From NCBI GenBank assembly GCA_004322435.1, contig SCTT01000227.1, forward strand, positions 1 to 33,291: DNA of 33,291 nt, read 5' to 3'. Numbering within the stretch: position 1 is the stretch's first letter; every line of letters starts with the position of its first letter. The translations under genes were made by a program, and so were the position numbers. This document shows, piece by piece, positions 8,258 to 16,150 of this stretch. The notes below the pieces were generated by a model. That model saw nothing but the letters and a program-made list of their open reading frames with translations. It had not been told where the DNA came from and did no database searches. The DNA comes from a bacterium (GTDB lineage Bacteria; Elusimicrobiota; Elusimicrobia; UBA1565).

Positions 8258-9015
8258 AGGTTGACGAAGAACGCCGTCAGCCAGGCGCCGGCGAGCGCGT
8301 CCAGGTATCCGGCCGCCACGCCCTGCGCCGCGTCGGCCGCCGGGTGATACGCCTTCGGCAGGAAGAGCTCGAACACCGCGGTCCCCAGCCCCAGCACGAA
8401 GAAAAGGGCCAGCACGCCGGTCAGCGTCAGCAGCCAGGCGACGAGCGCGTTGCCGACCACCTTGCCGGCGTAGCGCCCCATGAACTCCTTGCTGCGCGCC
8501 AAAGCGGCCGGTCCGGAGAGCCCCTCGAGCATCACCGCCTGCTGGGTCAGCGCGTAGCGGAAGGCGAGCACGACGCCCGGCACGACGAGGCACAGGGTCC
8601 CGAGCAGGATGTAGGCGAGCTGGCGCGCGAAGGTCTTCACGAGCGGCCAGAGGCGCTCGAGGAGGAACGCGTACGCCTGCGCCGCCGAGACCACGGTCCC
8701 CGACGCGCGGCCCGCCACCACAGGATAGACGGCCAAAGCGGCGGCGGCGCCGAAGGCGCGGGAGACGAGGCCCAGCGCGCTCGCGGTCCCCACGCGTCCG
8801 AATTCGCCCGCATCGATGGCCGCCTTGAGCGCCTCGCGCCCGTCGATGCCGGTCCAGGCCGCCGAAGCGGCCGCGATCACGGCCGCCGGCACCGCGCCCC
8901 AGGCCACCGCGACGGCCACCTCCGGCAGCGCGGCGCGGTAGAGGTCCCAGCTTTCGGGGATGAGGGTGCCGAGGGTCCGGGGCTCGACCGACGGCGGAGG
9001 CGGGGCGGCGTCCAT
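8218..9015 (-). CDS. Polytopic membrane protein, GPDPase-membrane-domain/DUF975-like
   Basis: A protein of 265 residues if it starts at ATG 9015, or 268 from ATG 9024; the promoter favours 9015. A short soluble N-terminus with ESWDLYRAALPE is followed by about six hydrophobic segments. The pattern RYALTQQAVMLEGLSGPAAL then ARSKEFMGRYAG is the F/RYxLxxxAxxxEgxxxxxALxRS signature of membrane domains found in GPDPase_memb and DUF975-type proteins. Function in that group is not established; it may act in membrane organisation or as a partner of envelope enzymes. Its 3' end overlaps the convergent fusion gene by 40 bp (8218-8257). The promoter sits across the stop codon of the upstream debranching-enzyme gene. 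Confidence 0.75.
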   Translation of the reverse strand: MDAAPPPPSVEPRTLGTLIPESWDLYRAALPEVAVAVAWGAVPAAVIAAASAAWTGIDGREALKAAIDAGEFGRVGTASALGLVSRAFGAAAALAVYPVVAGRASGTVVSAAQAYAFLLERLWPLVKTFARQLAYILLGTLCLVVPGVVLAFRYALTQQAVMLEGLSGPAALARSKEFMGRYAGKVVGNALVAWLLTLTGVLALFFVLGLGTAVFELFLPKAYHPAADAAQGVAAGYLDALAGAWLTAFFVNLYGDLMRASRQAE

Positions 9016-9051
9016 CGCGCCCATGTTAGCCGCGCAGCGCCTTTAAGGCAA
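9016..9051 (-). promoter_or_regulatory. Promoter of the membrane protein gene
   Basis: Read on the minus strand: TTGCCT (9051-9046), 17 bp, TAACAT (9028-9023), 7 nt, ATG at 9015. Spacing is ideal and selects the second ATG as start. It overlaps the end of the upstream gene. Confidence 0.6.
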
Positions 9052-12000
9052 GAGCGCGAAAAGCTGCCGAAGGACCTCGGCGACGCTCCAGGCCTGCGAG
9101 CGCGTGCCGCCGCGGTTTTGGACGCGGGGCAGCGAGGCGACGAGGGGTCCCAGGCCCGCGGGGTCCTCGAGCGAGAAGGCCTTGAGGGCCTCGGCCGGCT
9201 CGCCGCCGTCGAACACCTCGGGCAAAGACCCCTCGGCGGAGCCGGCGAGGAACTCGGCCAGCGGCGTCAGGAGGCCGCGCACCTCGGCCCGGATGCGCGC
9301 GTCCTCCCAGCCCTGGGCGCGCCGGACCTTGACGAGCGCGTCCACGTAGGAGCCCATCAGCCACGGCCAGACCGTGCCCTGATGGTAGGCCTGGTCCTTC
9401 TCGAGCGGGGGCTTGGCCGTGTCGTAGCGGCCGTGGTAGCGGCTGTCCCGATAGGACAGGGTGCGCAGGCCGTAGGGGGTCAGCAGGTCGCGCGTCGCGG
9501 CCTGGACGACCGCGCGCTGGCGCTCGGCCGGCAGCAGGTCGCCGCCATGGCTCACCGCGAAGAGCATGTTGGGGCGCACCGCCTCGCCGTGCGGGTCCCC
9601 TTCGACGACGTCGCGCAGCGCGCCGCCGCCCCAGGCTCGCCGGTTGTCCTCGGTCTCGAGCCAGAACTTCTTGTTGAAGGACTTCCGGACCATCTCCGCC
9701 TTCCGGTCGGCCTCCGCGGCCGCGGCCTCGTCGCCGGCGGCGCGCTCCAGGCGGGCCAGAGCCCTCAGGTCCGAGTACCACAGGGCGTTGATCTCGACGG
9801 CCTTGCCGTGGCGCGGAGTCACCGGGCGGTCGCGGCCCTCGGGGTCGGCGTCCATCCACGTCGCCTGCGCGGGGCTGACGATCAGGCCGTCGGAATCCAT
9901 GTAGATGCGGTTGAAGCGGCCGTAGCGCTGGTAGCCGGTGCCCGCGGCGTAGCTGGCCATCACCCGGCGGATGACCGGGAGCATCTCGGCGGAGAAGGCC
10001 GGGTCGCCGACGCGCTCGACGGCCTGCACGAACCACAGCGAGCCGTCGACGGTGTTGTACTCGGAGTCCTTGGCGATGCGGTTGGGGATGAGGCCGCCGC
10101 GCTCGTGGCGCGCGAACTGCCGGATGTTCTCCTTGGCCTCGTCGGTCCGGCCGGTGCTCAAGAGCAGGCCCGGAAGCGAGATGAACGTGTCGCGGCCCCA
10201 CTCCTCGAGGAACCAGTCGAGGCTCGCGGCCCAGATCTGCACGGTGCCGTCCACGTGCTTGACGAAGGTGCCCGCGGCCTTCGCGAAGGCGGACTTGAGC
10301 GCGCCGGCGGCGGCCCAGACGTTCCCCGCCAGCGCCGCGGTCCAGGCGCCGAGCTGGGCGCGGACGTCGGAGCGGGCGCGGTTGGCGTAATCGGGGTCGG
10401 AGGGCAGCGGGATGCGCCAACGCCAGAGCGAGCGCCCGGCGGCCATCTCCTTGACCGGGAACGGGTCCCCCCACTCGTCGCCCAAGGTGTAGCCGACGAA
10501 GCGGGCGCTGCGGCCCGAGCCGCTTTGGCGGCTCAACGACGTGAACTTCCCCATGAAGTCGCCGCCGCGGAGGTCGTCGTGGGAGGACAGCTTCTTCCAG
10601 TCGCCATAGACGGTCACAAAGCCCAAGCGCTCGGCGGCCTCCGCCTTGCCCTCAAAGGCCTCGGCCAGCGGGAACGCGCCGCGCTCCTTGAAGACCTCGG
10701 CGAGAGCGCGGACGTAGTCGTCGCCGGGCTCGTCGCCCGAGGCCAGCTGGCCGTTCCCGAAGTTGTACGCGAAGTGGAGGGCGTCCACGCGGGCGCCGTC
10801 GAAGCCGAAGTCGAGCCAGCGGCGGTACGGCTCGAGCATCGGGCGGTAGCCCTCGGCCCGGGCCTTGGTCCAGTTCCACAGCGCCAGGTCCTTCCAGTCC
10901 TCGTTTATCCACTGGTTCTTGATGCCCGGGTTGCGGGTCTTGAGGTCGGTGAAGCTCCCCGGCCGCTTGTACGCGTCCACGGAGTCCTTCGCTCGGAACA
11001 TCGGGATGTCGAAGAGGACGCGGCCGCCGGCGGCGTGGACCGCGTCGAGGGCCTCCTTGAGCTGGCCGACCGCGAGCCACTGCGTCCACTCGTGCGTCGC
11101 CGCGAGCCCCGCGAAGGACGCGTCGGCCTTGGCGGAGGCCACGTCCTCGGGCGTCCACGCCAGGGCGGGCTTGCCGATGAGCCGCGAGAGCGCCATGAAC
11201 TCGCCGTACTCGCCGAGCCAGGCGGCGTTCTCGGTCTTGAAGGCGGCGTAGGCGCGGCCGCGCTCGGAGGCGGGGTCGAAGCGCGCGTAGGCGGCCGCGG
11301 CGACGGCGCCCTCGCGCGCGCGCAGCTTCGGGTAGTCGACCGCCTGCTTTTCGGCGAGGCCCCCGGCCTTCAGGCGCTCGCGGCCGGCGGCGTCGACCTC
11401 GGGCACCGCGGCCCAGTCGACGTGGCTCTCGTTTAGGGCGTTGAGGCTGACCGGCGCGTAGGGGCTCTCGTCTTTCACCGCGAAATGCGGCAGCAGGTGG
11501 ACGACCTTGACGCCCGCGGGCGCGAGGGTCTCGCGGTAGTATCGTCCCAAGTCGGTGTACTTGCCGATGCCCGGGTCGTCGCCCTCCCGGCGCAGCGCGT
11601 AGAGCGGGAGCGTGACGGCGGCGTGCGTCGCCGAGGCGTCGCGCCACCAGGCCGAGCGGCCCAGCGCGGGGCGCGCGACGCGGGCGCTCGGGGCGGAGGG
11701 CGTGACGCCGACGGCGCCTTTCGCGGAGAAGCCGCCGTCGAAGAACCGTCCGAAGGTCGGGGCCGGGGCCTTCGCGGCCTGGGCCGCGACCGTCGTGAGC
11801 GACTCGCGGGCGGCGGGGAGGACGGCGGCCTGCGGAGCCGGAGCGGCGGCGACGGCGACGGCCGCCGCCGCGACGACGGCCTTGACGGCGGGCAGGACCG
11901 GGCGCGGGAGCGCCGTCGCGGCGAGCGTCGGCAGCGCGGGCGCGGCCAGGGCCGGACCCGTCAGCGACGGCGACAGCGTGACCGTCGGCAGGACCGGCGC

Positions 12001-12120
12001 GGAGAGGGTGGCCTTAAGCGGCGCCGTCTTGACGACTTGGGCGGCGACGGGAGCGGCGGGCGAGAGGAGGAGCGCCAAGGCGACGCGCACGAGCCGAGCG
12101 AAGGTGCCGCGGGCGTCCAT
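9043..12120 (-). CDS. Secreted two-domain glycogen/alpha-glucan debranching enzyme (GH13/GH77-type plus GH133-type)
   Basis: A 1025-residue protein. Residues 1-28 are a signal peptide ending PVAAQ, then a Pro/Ala/Thr linker to about 125 and FGRFFDGGFSAKG. Residues about 160-560 are a clan GH-H barrel: GIGKYTDLGRYY and SPYAPVSLNALN recall 4-alpha-glucanotransferases; FDIPMFRAKDSVDAY resembles GH77 GDLPIYVAxDSADVW; D446 in FDGARVDAL, E487 in FPLAEAFE and D515 in SSHDD fit the nucleophile, acid/base and third carboxylate. Residues about 590-1025 resemble the amylo-alpha-1,6-glucosidase domain: WGRDTFISLPGLLLSTGR (near 642), GLIPNRI, YNTVDGSLWF and QGTVWPWLMGSYVDAL. The order transferase-glucosidase is that of eukaryotic debranching enzyme, but here the protein is exported. 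It probably trims alpha-1,6 branches outside the cytoplasm and supplies linear glucans. Confidence 0.88.
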   Translation of the reverse strand: MDARGTFARLVRVALALLLSPAAPVAAQVVKTAPLKATLSAPVLPTVTLSPSLTGPALAAPALPTLAATALPRPVLPAVKAVVAAAAVAVAAAPAPQAAVLPAARESLTTVAAQAAKAPAPTFGRFFDGGFSAKGAVGVTPSAPSARVARPALGRSAWWRDASATHAAVTLPLYALRREGDDPGIGKYTDLGRYYRETLAPAGVKVVHLLPHFAVKDESPYAPVSLNALNESHVDWAAVPEVDAAGRERLKAGGLAEKQAVDYPKLRAREGAVAAAAYARFDPASERGRAYAAFKTENAAWLGEYGEFMALSRLIGKPALAWTPEDVASAKADASFAGLAATHEWTQWLAVGQLKEALDAVHAAGGRVLFDIPMFRAKDSVDAYKRPGSFTDLKTRNPGIKNQWINEDWKDLALWNWTKARAEGYRPMLEPYRRWLDFGFDGARVDALHFAYNFGNGQLASGDEPGDDYVRALAEVFKERGAFPLAEAFEGKAEAAERLGFVTVYGDWKKLSSHDDLRGGDFMGKFTSLSRQSGSGRSARFVGYTLGDEWGDPFPVKEMAAGRSLWRWRIPLPSDPDYANRARSDVRAQLGAWTAALAGNVWAAAGALKSAFAKAAGTFVKHVDGTVQIWAASLDWFLEEWGRDTFISLPGLLLSTGRTDEAKENIRQFARHERGGLIPNRIAKDSEYNTVDGSLWFVQAVERVGDPAFSAEMLPVIRRVMASYAAGTGYQRYGRFNRIYMDSDGLIVSPAQATWMDADPEGRDRPVTPRHGKAVEINALWYSDLRALARLERAAGDEAAAAEADRKAEMVRKSFNKKFWLETEDNRRAWGGGALRDVVEGDPHGEAVRPNMLFAVSHGGDLLPAERQRAVVQAATRDLLTPYGLRTLSYRDSRYHGRYDTAKPPLEKDQAYHQGTVWPWLMGSYVDALVKVRRAQGWEDARIRAEVRGLLTPLAEFLAGSAEGSLPEVFDGGEPAEALKAFSLEDPAGLGPLVASLPRVQNRGGTRSQAWSVAEVLRQLFALLP

Positions 12121-12132
12121 GCGCAGAGTATA
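12121..12132 (-). promoter_or_regulatory. -10 box for the debranching enzyme gene
   Basis: On the minus strand TATACT (12132-12127) is followed by exactly 6 nt and ATG at 12120. No good -35 at 17 bp. Predicts a leaderless mRNA. Confidence 0.5.
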
Positions 12133-12244
12133 AGGAGGGGCACCCGGCGGTGGGCGGGTCCGGCGTCCCGTCCAGGCCGGCTAATCGGCCTACGTCCTCG
12201 TAGGCCTTTGGGTGCTGACCACCGTCATCTTCCGGAGCGTCCCG

Positions 12245-12508
12245 CTAGAACAGCGGGAACACCCGGTGCCGCACGACGACGTGCTGCGGAGGTTTGGCCG
12301 GCAGGATGCGCCGCCCGTGCTTGCGGGTCGGATGCGCCATGCCCGGCCGCTCCGGCTCCGCGTCGCGCCCGCGGATCCGCTCGAGCGTCCGGACCCCGGC
12401 GTAATACAGCAACCCGCCTCCCCACAGCACCGCCCCGGCGACCGTCGCGCTGACGACCCACACGACGACCAGATAGGCGGTGACCCCGACGAAGTCCATG
12501 AAGCCCAT
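12245..12508 (-). CDS. Small single- or double-helix membrane protein, unknown
   Basis: An 87-residue frame from ATG 12508 (MGFMDFVGVTAYLVVVWVVS). Residues 8-38 are strongly hydrophobic, enough for one long or two short membrane helices. The C-terminal half is basic and hydrophilic (VRTLERIRGRD, then HPTRKHGRRILP), so the tail is probably cytoplasmic. Only a weak G-run precedes the start and no -10 box sits at the position seen for other genes here. I do not recognise a family. It is retained because hydrophobic and charged regions are cleanly separated, unlike the antisense frames around it. It could be a chance frame. Confidence 0.45.
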   Translation of the reverse strand: MGFMDFVGVTAYLVVVWVVSATVAGAVLWGGGLLYYAGVRTLERIRGRDAEPERPGMAHPTRKHGRRILPAKPPQHVVVRHRVFPLF

Positions 12509-12586
12509 CGCGCCCCCACGCGTCCCGTCCCCATAGGGTTGCGCCGGAACCTCGGAAATTCCATGACCCCGGTCACCCGGTTTTCC

Positions 12587-12592
12587 TATAGT
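12587..12592 (+). promoter_or_regulatory. -10 box for the 144-residue membrane protein gene
   Basis: TATAGT ends 6 nt before ATG 12599. ATGACC (12563-12568) could serve as -35 with an 18 bp spacer. The placement suggests a leaderless transcript and decides the start. Confidence 0.5.
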
Positions 12593-12598
12593 CCCGCC

Positions 12599-13033
12599 AT
12601 GGAGCATCCCTGCCTGTCGCCGTGGAAGGGCGCCGTCGCCGGCGGACTCATCGCGTTCGTCTGGGGCGCGGTCTCCTGGACCGTCCTCCCGCTGCACGCC
12701 TGGGCGCTCGGGCCGGACCTGCCGCCTCCCGCCGGGGACGCCATGGCCCGGATGCTGTTGACCGCGCTCATTTTGCAGGGCTTCGGCGGCTTCTGGTGGA
12801 CCTGGATCCTCGGGAAGATCCCCGGCCTGACGTCCCTCGACGCCGCCAAGTACGGCGCGATGTTCGGGCTCTGCCTGGGCGCGCTGGGCGCCCTGCCGGA
12901 CTCCGTCTGGTGGAATGCGTCATGGGCCAACGGCTTGGTCGAGACCCTCGACTACGTCGTCGCCTGGGGCGTCGCCAGCCCGGTCATCGCGCGCTGGTGC
13001 CGGGCCGCCGTCTGCGCGCTGCCCAAGCGCTGA
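12599..13033 (+). CDS. Small polytopic membrane protein, unknown function
   Basis: A 144-residue protein from ATG 12599 (MEHPCLSPWKGAVAGGLIAF). There are about four hydrophobic segments: around 10-35, 52-72, 84-100 and 117-135. Tryptophans are abundant (FVWGAVSW, GFWWTWILG, DSVWWNASW). The N-terminal GxxxGxxxxFVWGxxSW pattern occurs in small uncharacterised bacterial membrane proteins, but I cannot assign a named family. Longer upstream frames exist, but the -10 box 6 nt before this ATG and the clean start of the first helix argue for this one. The upstream small membrane protein gene is divergent, its start 90 bp away. Confidence 0.6.
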   Translation: MEHPCLSPWKGAVAGGLIAFVWGAVSWTVLPLHAWALGPDLPPPAGDAMARMLLTALILQGFGGFWWTWILGKIPGLTSLDAAKYGAMFGLCLGALGALPDSVWWNASWANGLVETLDYVVAWGVASPVIARWCRAAVCALPKR

Positions 13034-13176
13034 CGGCTGGGCCCAAAGACTCCGCGCGGTTGCCCCTTCGGCCCTGACGCCGGGGCGGCGGCGCGCGCAT
13101 CCTACCCCAATGCAAATCCACGGACGCGAACGCCTGCCCCGGTTGGTCTCCCTCGGGGTCACCGACCCCAAAAAAT
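13034..13176. other. Convergent intergenic gap with a hairpin and A-tract
   Basis: This lies between the stop of the small membrane protein and the stop of the secreted 191-residue protein. It holds a hairpin, GGGGTC (13155-13160), loop ACC, GACCCC (13164-13169), directly followed by six A residues (13170-13175) on the plus strand. There is no T-run on the transcript side of either gene, so it is not a standard terminator. Nothing else is evident. Confidence 0.5.
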
Positions 13177-13752
13177 TCAGTCGTTAGCCTTGAACCCGTC
13201 GCGGAAGGCGGCGAAGGCCGCCGCCTGCTTCGCCCACGCGGCCGCGGGCGCGCTGACCGTCACGACCCAGAAGCCTTCCTTGCCCTGGAGCACCGTCAGC
13301 TCCTCGCGCACGGCCACCTCGCGCGGCTCCGCGGCCGGCGCCCGGTGGACGGCGAACGTGTCGCGCCGCAGGCTCTTCGCCGGGCGGCCGGAGAGCTTCG
13401 CCTCCTCGACGGGGCCCGTCTTCTCCCCTTGGATGGGGACCGGCGACGGCGCGGTCTGGCGCGCGAGGAAGTCCGCCGCGTCCTTGAAGTGGGGGTTGCC
13501 CTTGGCGTAGTAGACGGCGGAGGCCGTCGGCGCCGGGGCGTCGGGCGCGGCGGGGCCGGTGACCTGCAGTCCCGTCCCTTCGCGGTCCTTGGTGACACGC
13601 CAGCCCTTCGGGGCGGCCGCCTTGAAGCGGCCGCCCGACACCTCTTCGACACGGCTCATCGCGGCCTCCGGGCGGGCCTTCACGGGACGCTTGGCGGACG
13701 CGGCTTGAACGGCCGGCGCGGCCAACAGCAGAAAGGCGAGCAAGGCCCTCAT
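13177..13752 (-). CDS. Small secreted protein, possibly PsbP/DUF1795-like fold
   Basis: A 191-residue protein with a Sec signal peptide (MRALLAFLLLAAPAVQAASA). The mature part has the pattern of small secreted proteins built around a GW turn: GRFKAAAPKGWRVTKDREG near 41-59, then YYAKGNPHFKDAADFLARQ, and a terminal WAKQAAAFAAFRDGFK. This recalls PsbP or DUF1795-type domains, although similarity is weak and function unknown. Its ATG overlaps the stop of the metalloprotease-like gene in an ATGA (13749-13752), so the two are translationally coupled and may act together. A second protein of the same general kind is at 27565-28104, also coupled to a larger secreted protein. Confidence 0.75.
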   Translation of the reverse strand: MRALLAFLLLAAPAVQAASAKRPVKARPEAAMSRVEEVSGGRFKAAAPKGWRVTKDREGTGLQVTGPAAPDAPAPTASAVYYAKGNPHFKDAADFLARQTAPSPVPIQGEKTGPVEEAKLSGRPAKSLRRDTFAVHRAPAAEPREVAVREELTVLQGKEGFWVVTVSAPAAAWAKQAAAFAAFRDGFKAND

Positions 13753-15653
13753 TTCTTCTTCCCCGGGCCGCCGCCGCCCGTCGGAGCCGGCACGAAGCCC
13801 GTCTTCGTCAGCGACCCGCCGGCGAAGCCCCCGTTCGGCTGGGGAGACGACAGCGAAGCCAGCACCCCGGCGGCCAGGGCCTGCGTCTCGGCGTCGCGCG
13901 CGCGGTATTCGGCGTAGGTGCGCGGGACCGCGGCCCGCGCGTCGGTCCGCGCCGCCAGGGCCTGCTCCTGCCGGCCCATCATCGTCCGAAGCGTCTCTTC
14001 CTTGAGCCCGGGCAGCGCGGCGACCCAGGTGTCCCGCGTGAAGCGCCCCTGGAGGCCGGCCTGCCCCGCGGCGTCCAGAGCGGTCCGCTGCGCGCGCGGG
14101 AGCGCCGCGCGGCGGGCCAGCTCGGCGCGCAGCTGATCGCGCATGTCGGTCATCACGCCGTTGTCGTAGGCGCGCGCGGCGTTGGCCTCGATGGAGACCT
14201 CGGCGGGGTAATAGTCCGCCTGGATGGACATCCGGAAAGTCTCGGGCGAGCGCTGCATCTTGTTGGCGAGCGCCGCGCCCTCGCGCACGAAGACCGAGCT
14301 CTTCTGGTTCTCGGCCATGAACTTCCCGTAGCCCTTGGGGTCCTGGGCCGACTTCTGCAGGATGAAGGCGGCCTCGAGGGTCTTGGCCTCCATCTCGTGC
14401 TCGACGACGTCCCAGTAGGGCACCTTGTGGTCCCGCCGCCAGACCGCCTGCTCTTGGTGGACCGACTCGTGCACGATGGTCGACAGCGTCGACTTAAGGG
14501 CGCGGTCGAACATCTCGCCCTTGAGGAGGTCCCCGGCAGACTTGCCCTGCTCGCGCGCCATGCGCAGGAGGAGGTCCTCGCTGACGGCGAGGACGTTGTC
14601 GTGGGCCGTGTACTGACCCATGATGCCGGCGGGCATGGGTTTGACGACCAGGTTGAAAGGCTCCTTGGCGTACATCCGCAGGAGGCGCTCGCCGACCACC
14701 GTCCCGGCCATCTCGCGCTTGACGCCGGTGACGAGCATCTCGCTCAAAGCCTGGCGCCCCGCTGCGTCGAGGCGCTGGTCGGCCCGCCCGGGTCCGGCGC
14801 GCTCGACGGCTTCGTTCCGCACGTTCATCCCGTCGAAGAGGGAGCCGAGCTTCCCGAGCATCCCGTCCACGTCGCCGGACTTGCGGGCCTCGGCGAGCTT
14901 GGCCGCCAGCGCCGGGTCGGGGTTCTTCCCGAGCTTGCTCTCCGCGTCGGCCAACGCCGCGGAGGCGGCGTCGGTCTTCTCGAAGTGCTGCAGTAGCGCC
15001 GCCTTCACGTCCTTGTCGAGGTACGTCCAGATCTTCTGGGCCTGGTCCCGCAGCGCCTTGGCCTCGGCGGGCGTGCGCGCGACCGAGCCCTTGAGCCGGT
15101 CGACGGCGGGGTTCAGCGCCGCCTCGAGGGCGTCCGAGCGCGCGCCGTAGCCGGTGCCCGCCCACTCCCCGGGTTTCTTGCCCGCCGCCGTCAGAGCGGT
15201 GCGGACCTCGGCGGGCAAGGTGGTCCACTCGAGCAGGGCGGCGCGGAGGGTGTCCTCCTTCTGGTAGTCCGCGTACTTCTTTCGCCAGGAGAGCAGCTCG
15301 GCCGGCTTCTCGAGGAGCGGGTATCCTTCGCGCTTCGAGAGCGCCTCGCGCAGCGACGTCGTGTTGACGTGGTCGACCATCACCCGATGGAGGTCGACGA
15401 GCTGGGAAGCCCCCTCGAAGAGGCGGTCGAAGGCTTGAGGGTCCGCCTTGCGCAGGAGCTCATGCGAGTCGGTGCGGTCGAGGAACGCCTTCGACGCGTA
15501 AGGGTCGCGGTCGGTGAGAATCTCTTTGGAGAGCTCGGCGAAGAGCGGCGCGGCGCGGGCTTTGAGCTCGGGCGTGGCTTCCGGCTCGGGAGGGGCGGCC
15601 CGCCCTGACAGGGGGGCGAGGAGGAGGAGCGCTGCGAGGGGTAGCAGCCGCAT
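13749..15653 (-). CDS. Secreted putative zinc metallopeptidase with HESVH motif
   Basis: A 634-residue protein with a signal peptide (MRLLPLAALLLLAPLSGRAA). The N-terminal half is charged and helical (LFAELSKEILTDRDPYASKA, SKLGKNPDPALAAKLAEAR). In the second half, near residue 395, STIVHESVHQEQAVW contains HExxH, and about 20 residues later EHEMEAKTLEAAF offers a glutamate as third zinc ligand, the layout of a gluzincin. The flanking stretch MGQYTAHDNVLAVSEDLLL is also protease-like. I do not recognise a named family. The substrate is unknown, probably an envelope or extracellular protein. The C-terminus is Gly/Pro/Lys-rich. It heads a two-gene unit with the small secreted protein. Confidence 0.7.
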   Translation of the reverse strand: MRLLPLAALLLLAPLSGRAAPPEPEATPELKARAAPLFAELSKEILTDRDPYASKAFLDRTDSHELLRKADPQAFDRLFEGASQLVDLHRVMVDHVNTTSLREALSKREGYPLLEKPAELLSWRKKYADYQKEDTLRAALLEWTTLPAEVRTALTAAGKKPGEWAGTGYGARSDALEAALNPAVDRLKGSVARTPAEAKALRDQAQKIWTYLDKDVKAALLQHFEKTDAASAALADAESKLGKNPDPALAAKLAEARKSGDVDGMLGKLGSLFDGMNVRNEAVERAGPGRADQRLDAAGRQALSEMLVTGVKREMAGTVVGERLLRMYAKEPFNLVVKPMPAGIMGQYTAHDNVLAVSEDLLLRMAREQGKSAGDLLKGEMFDRALKSTLSTIVHESVHQEQAVWRRDHKVPYWDVVEHEMEAKTLEAAFILQKSAQDPKGYGKFMAENQKSSVFVREGAALANKMQRSPETFRMSIQADYYPAEVSIEANAARAYDNGVMTDMRDQLRAELARRAALPRAQRTALDAAGQAGLQGRFTRDTWVAALPGLKEETLRTMMGRQEQALAARTDARAAVPRTYAEYRARDAETQALAAGVLASLSSPQPNGGFAGGSLTKTGFVPAPTGGGGPGKKK

Positions 15654-15688
15654 GGTCCAAGTTTGACCCCGGAAGCGGGGGTTTTCAA
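15654..15688 (-). promoter_or_regulatory. Promoter of the HESVH-protein operon
   Basis: On the minus strand: TTGAAA (15688-15683), 17 bp, CAAACT (15665-15660), 6 nt, ATG at 15653. The -10 is weak but spacing is exact and matches the pattern at other genes here. Confidence 0.5.
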
Positions 15689-15720
15689 GGGGCCTGGGCC
15701 GCGAACCGTTGAACAGCGTA

Positions 15721-16065
15721 ATTTACGCGCCTCGGGCGCGTGGGTTCGAGGATTCCATGCGGCCGGAATCCTCGAACCTCCTCTCCTTGAACGGCGAGAA
15801 TCCTGGAATACTGGCCAGTTCATCCACAGCAGAAGTGGTCTGAATTGACAAAATTCGACTCGAAATTTTCGACAGATTTTACCGCCATTCTGGCGGTAAT
15901 TACTCCTGATATTTGCAGCATGATTTTATTCAAATCCGCCCACTACGTTGTGGATAAAACCCTTGGGACGACCCTGAATTCCTGACCATCGCCGTTCATT
16001 GCGAGGAGGTTCGAGAGTCGCGGCCGTCTGCGACTCTCGAACCCACGCGCCCGAGGCGCGTAAAT
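15721..16065. repeat. 345-bp palindromic element with hairpin-bearing inverted ends (MITE-like)
   Basis: The outer 30 bp (15721-15750 and 16036-16065) are perfect inverted repeats. Each continues into a hairpin with a 13-bp stem and 8-nt loop: 15744-15777 (arm GTTCGAGGATTCC, loop ATGCGGCC) and 16009-16042 (arm GTTCGAGAGTCGC). A further matching inverted block follows (15771-15783 and 16003-16015). The stems differ in sequence between ends but both stay fully paired, and the loops share CGGCC. The interior is markedly AT-richer than the genome and has no credible ORF. No clear target-site duplication is visible. This fills the gap of about 490 bp between two divergent genes. Confidence 0.75.
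15820..15957. other. AT-rich core with two DnaA-box-like 9-mers and a small hairpin
   Basis: TGTGGATAA (15949-15957) is an exact reverse-strand DnaA box; TCATCCACA (15820-15828) matches 8 of 9 on the other strand. Between them is a perfect 9-bp hairpin, TTACCGCCA/TGGCGGTAA with loop TTC (15879-15899). Two boxes are too few to call an origin. Confidence 0.3.
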
Positions 16066-16138
16066 CGCTCCGTCAGGCTGTAATGCCTGAAATAGTCCGG
16101 GACTCGGGAGGCCCAGTCCGCTTCTAGGCCTTTTGGGT

Positions 16139-16144
16139 TACAAT
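16139..16144 (+). promoter_or_regulatory. -10 box for the 206-residue secreted protein gene
   Basis: TACAAT ends 6 nt before ATG 16151. No -35 match at 17 bp. This selects ATG 16151 over in-frame upstream starts. Confidence 0.5.
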
Positions 16145-16150
16145 GTCCCT

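Noticed and set aside
7288-11436. Very long plus-strand open frame across the fusion, membrane and debranching genes
   Set aside because: It is antisense to recognisable domains and its translation is Arg/Gly/Ala/Glu-biased without motifs, as expected from GC-rich shadow frames.
12187-12209. GGCCTACG/CGTAGGCC hairpin followed by TTT as terminator
   Set aside because: The T-run is only three bases and on the plus strand, where no gene ends; for the minus-strand gene ending at 12245 nothing T-rich follows.
13155-13175. Hairpin with A-tract as a transcription terminator
   Set aside because: On either strand the T-run would precede rather than follow the stem for the gene being terminated.
15821-15960. 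Chromosomal origin of replication
   Set aside because: Only two DnaA-like boxes and no dnaA, dnaN, gyrB or parAB nearby.
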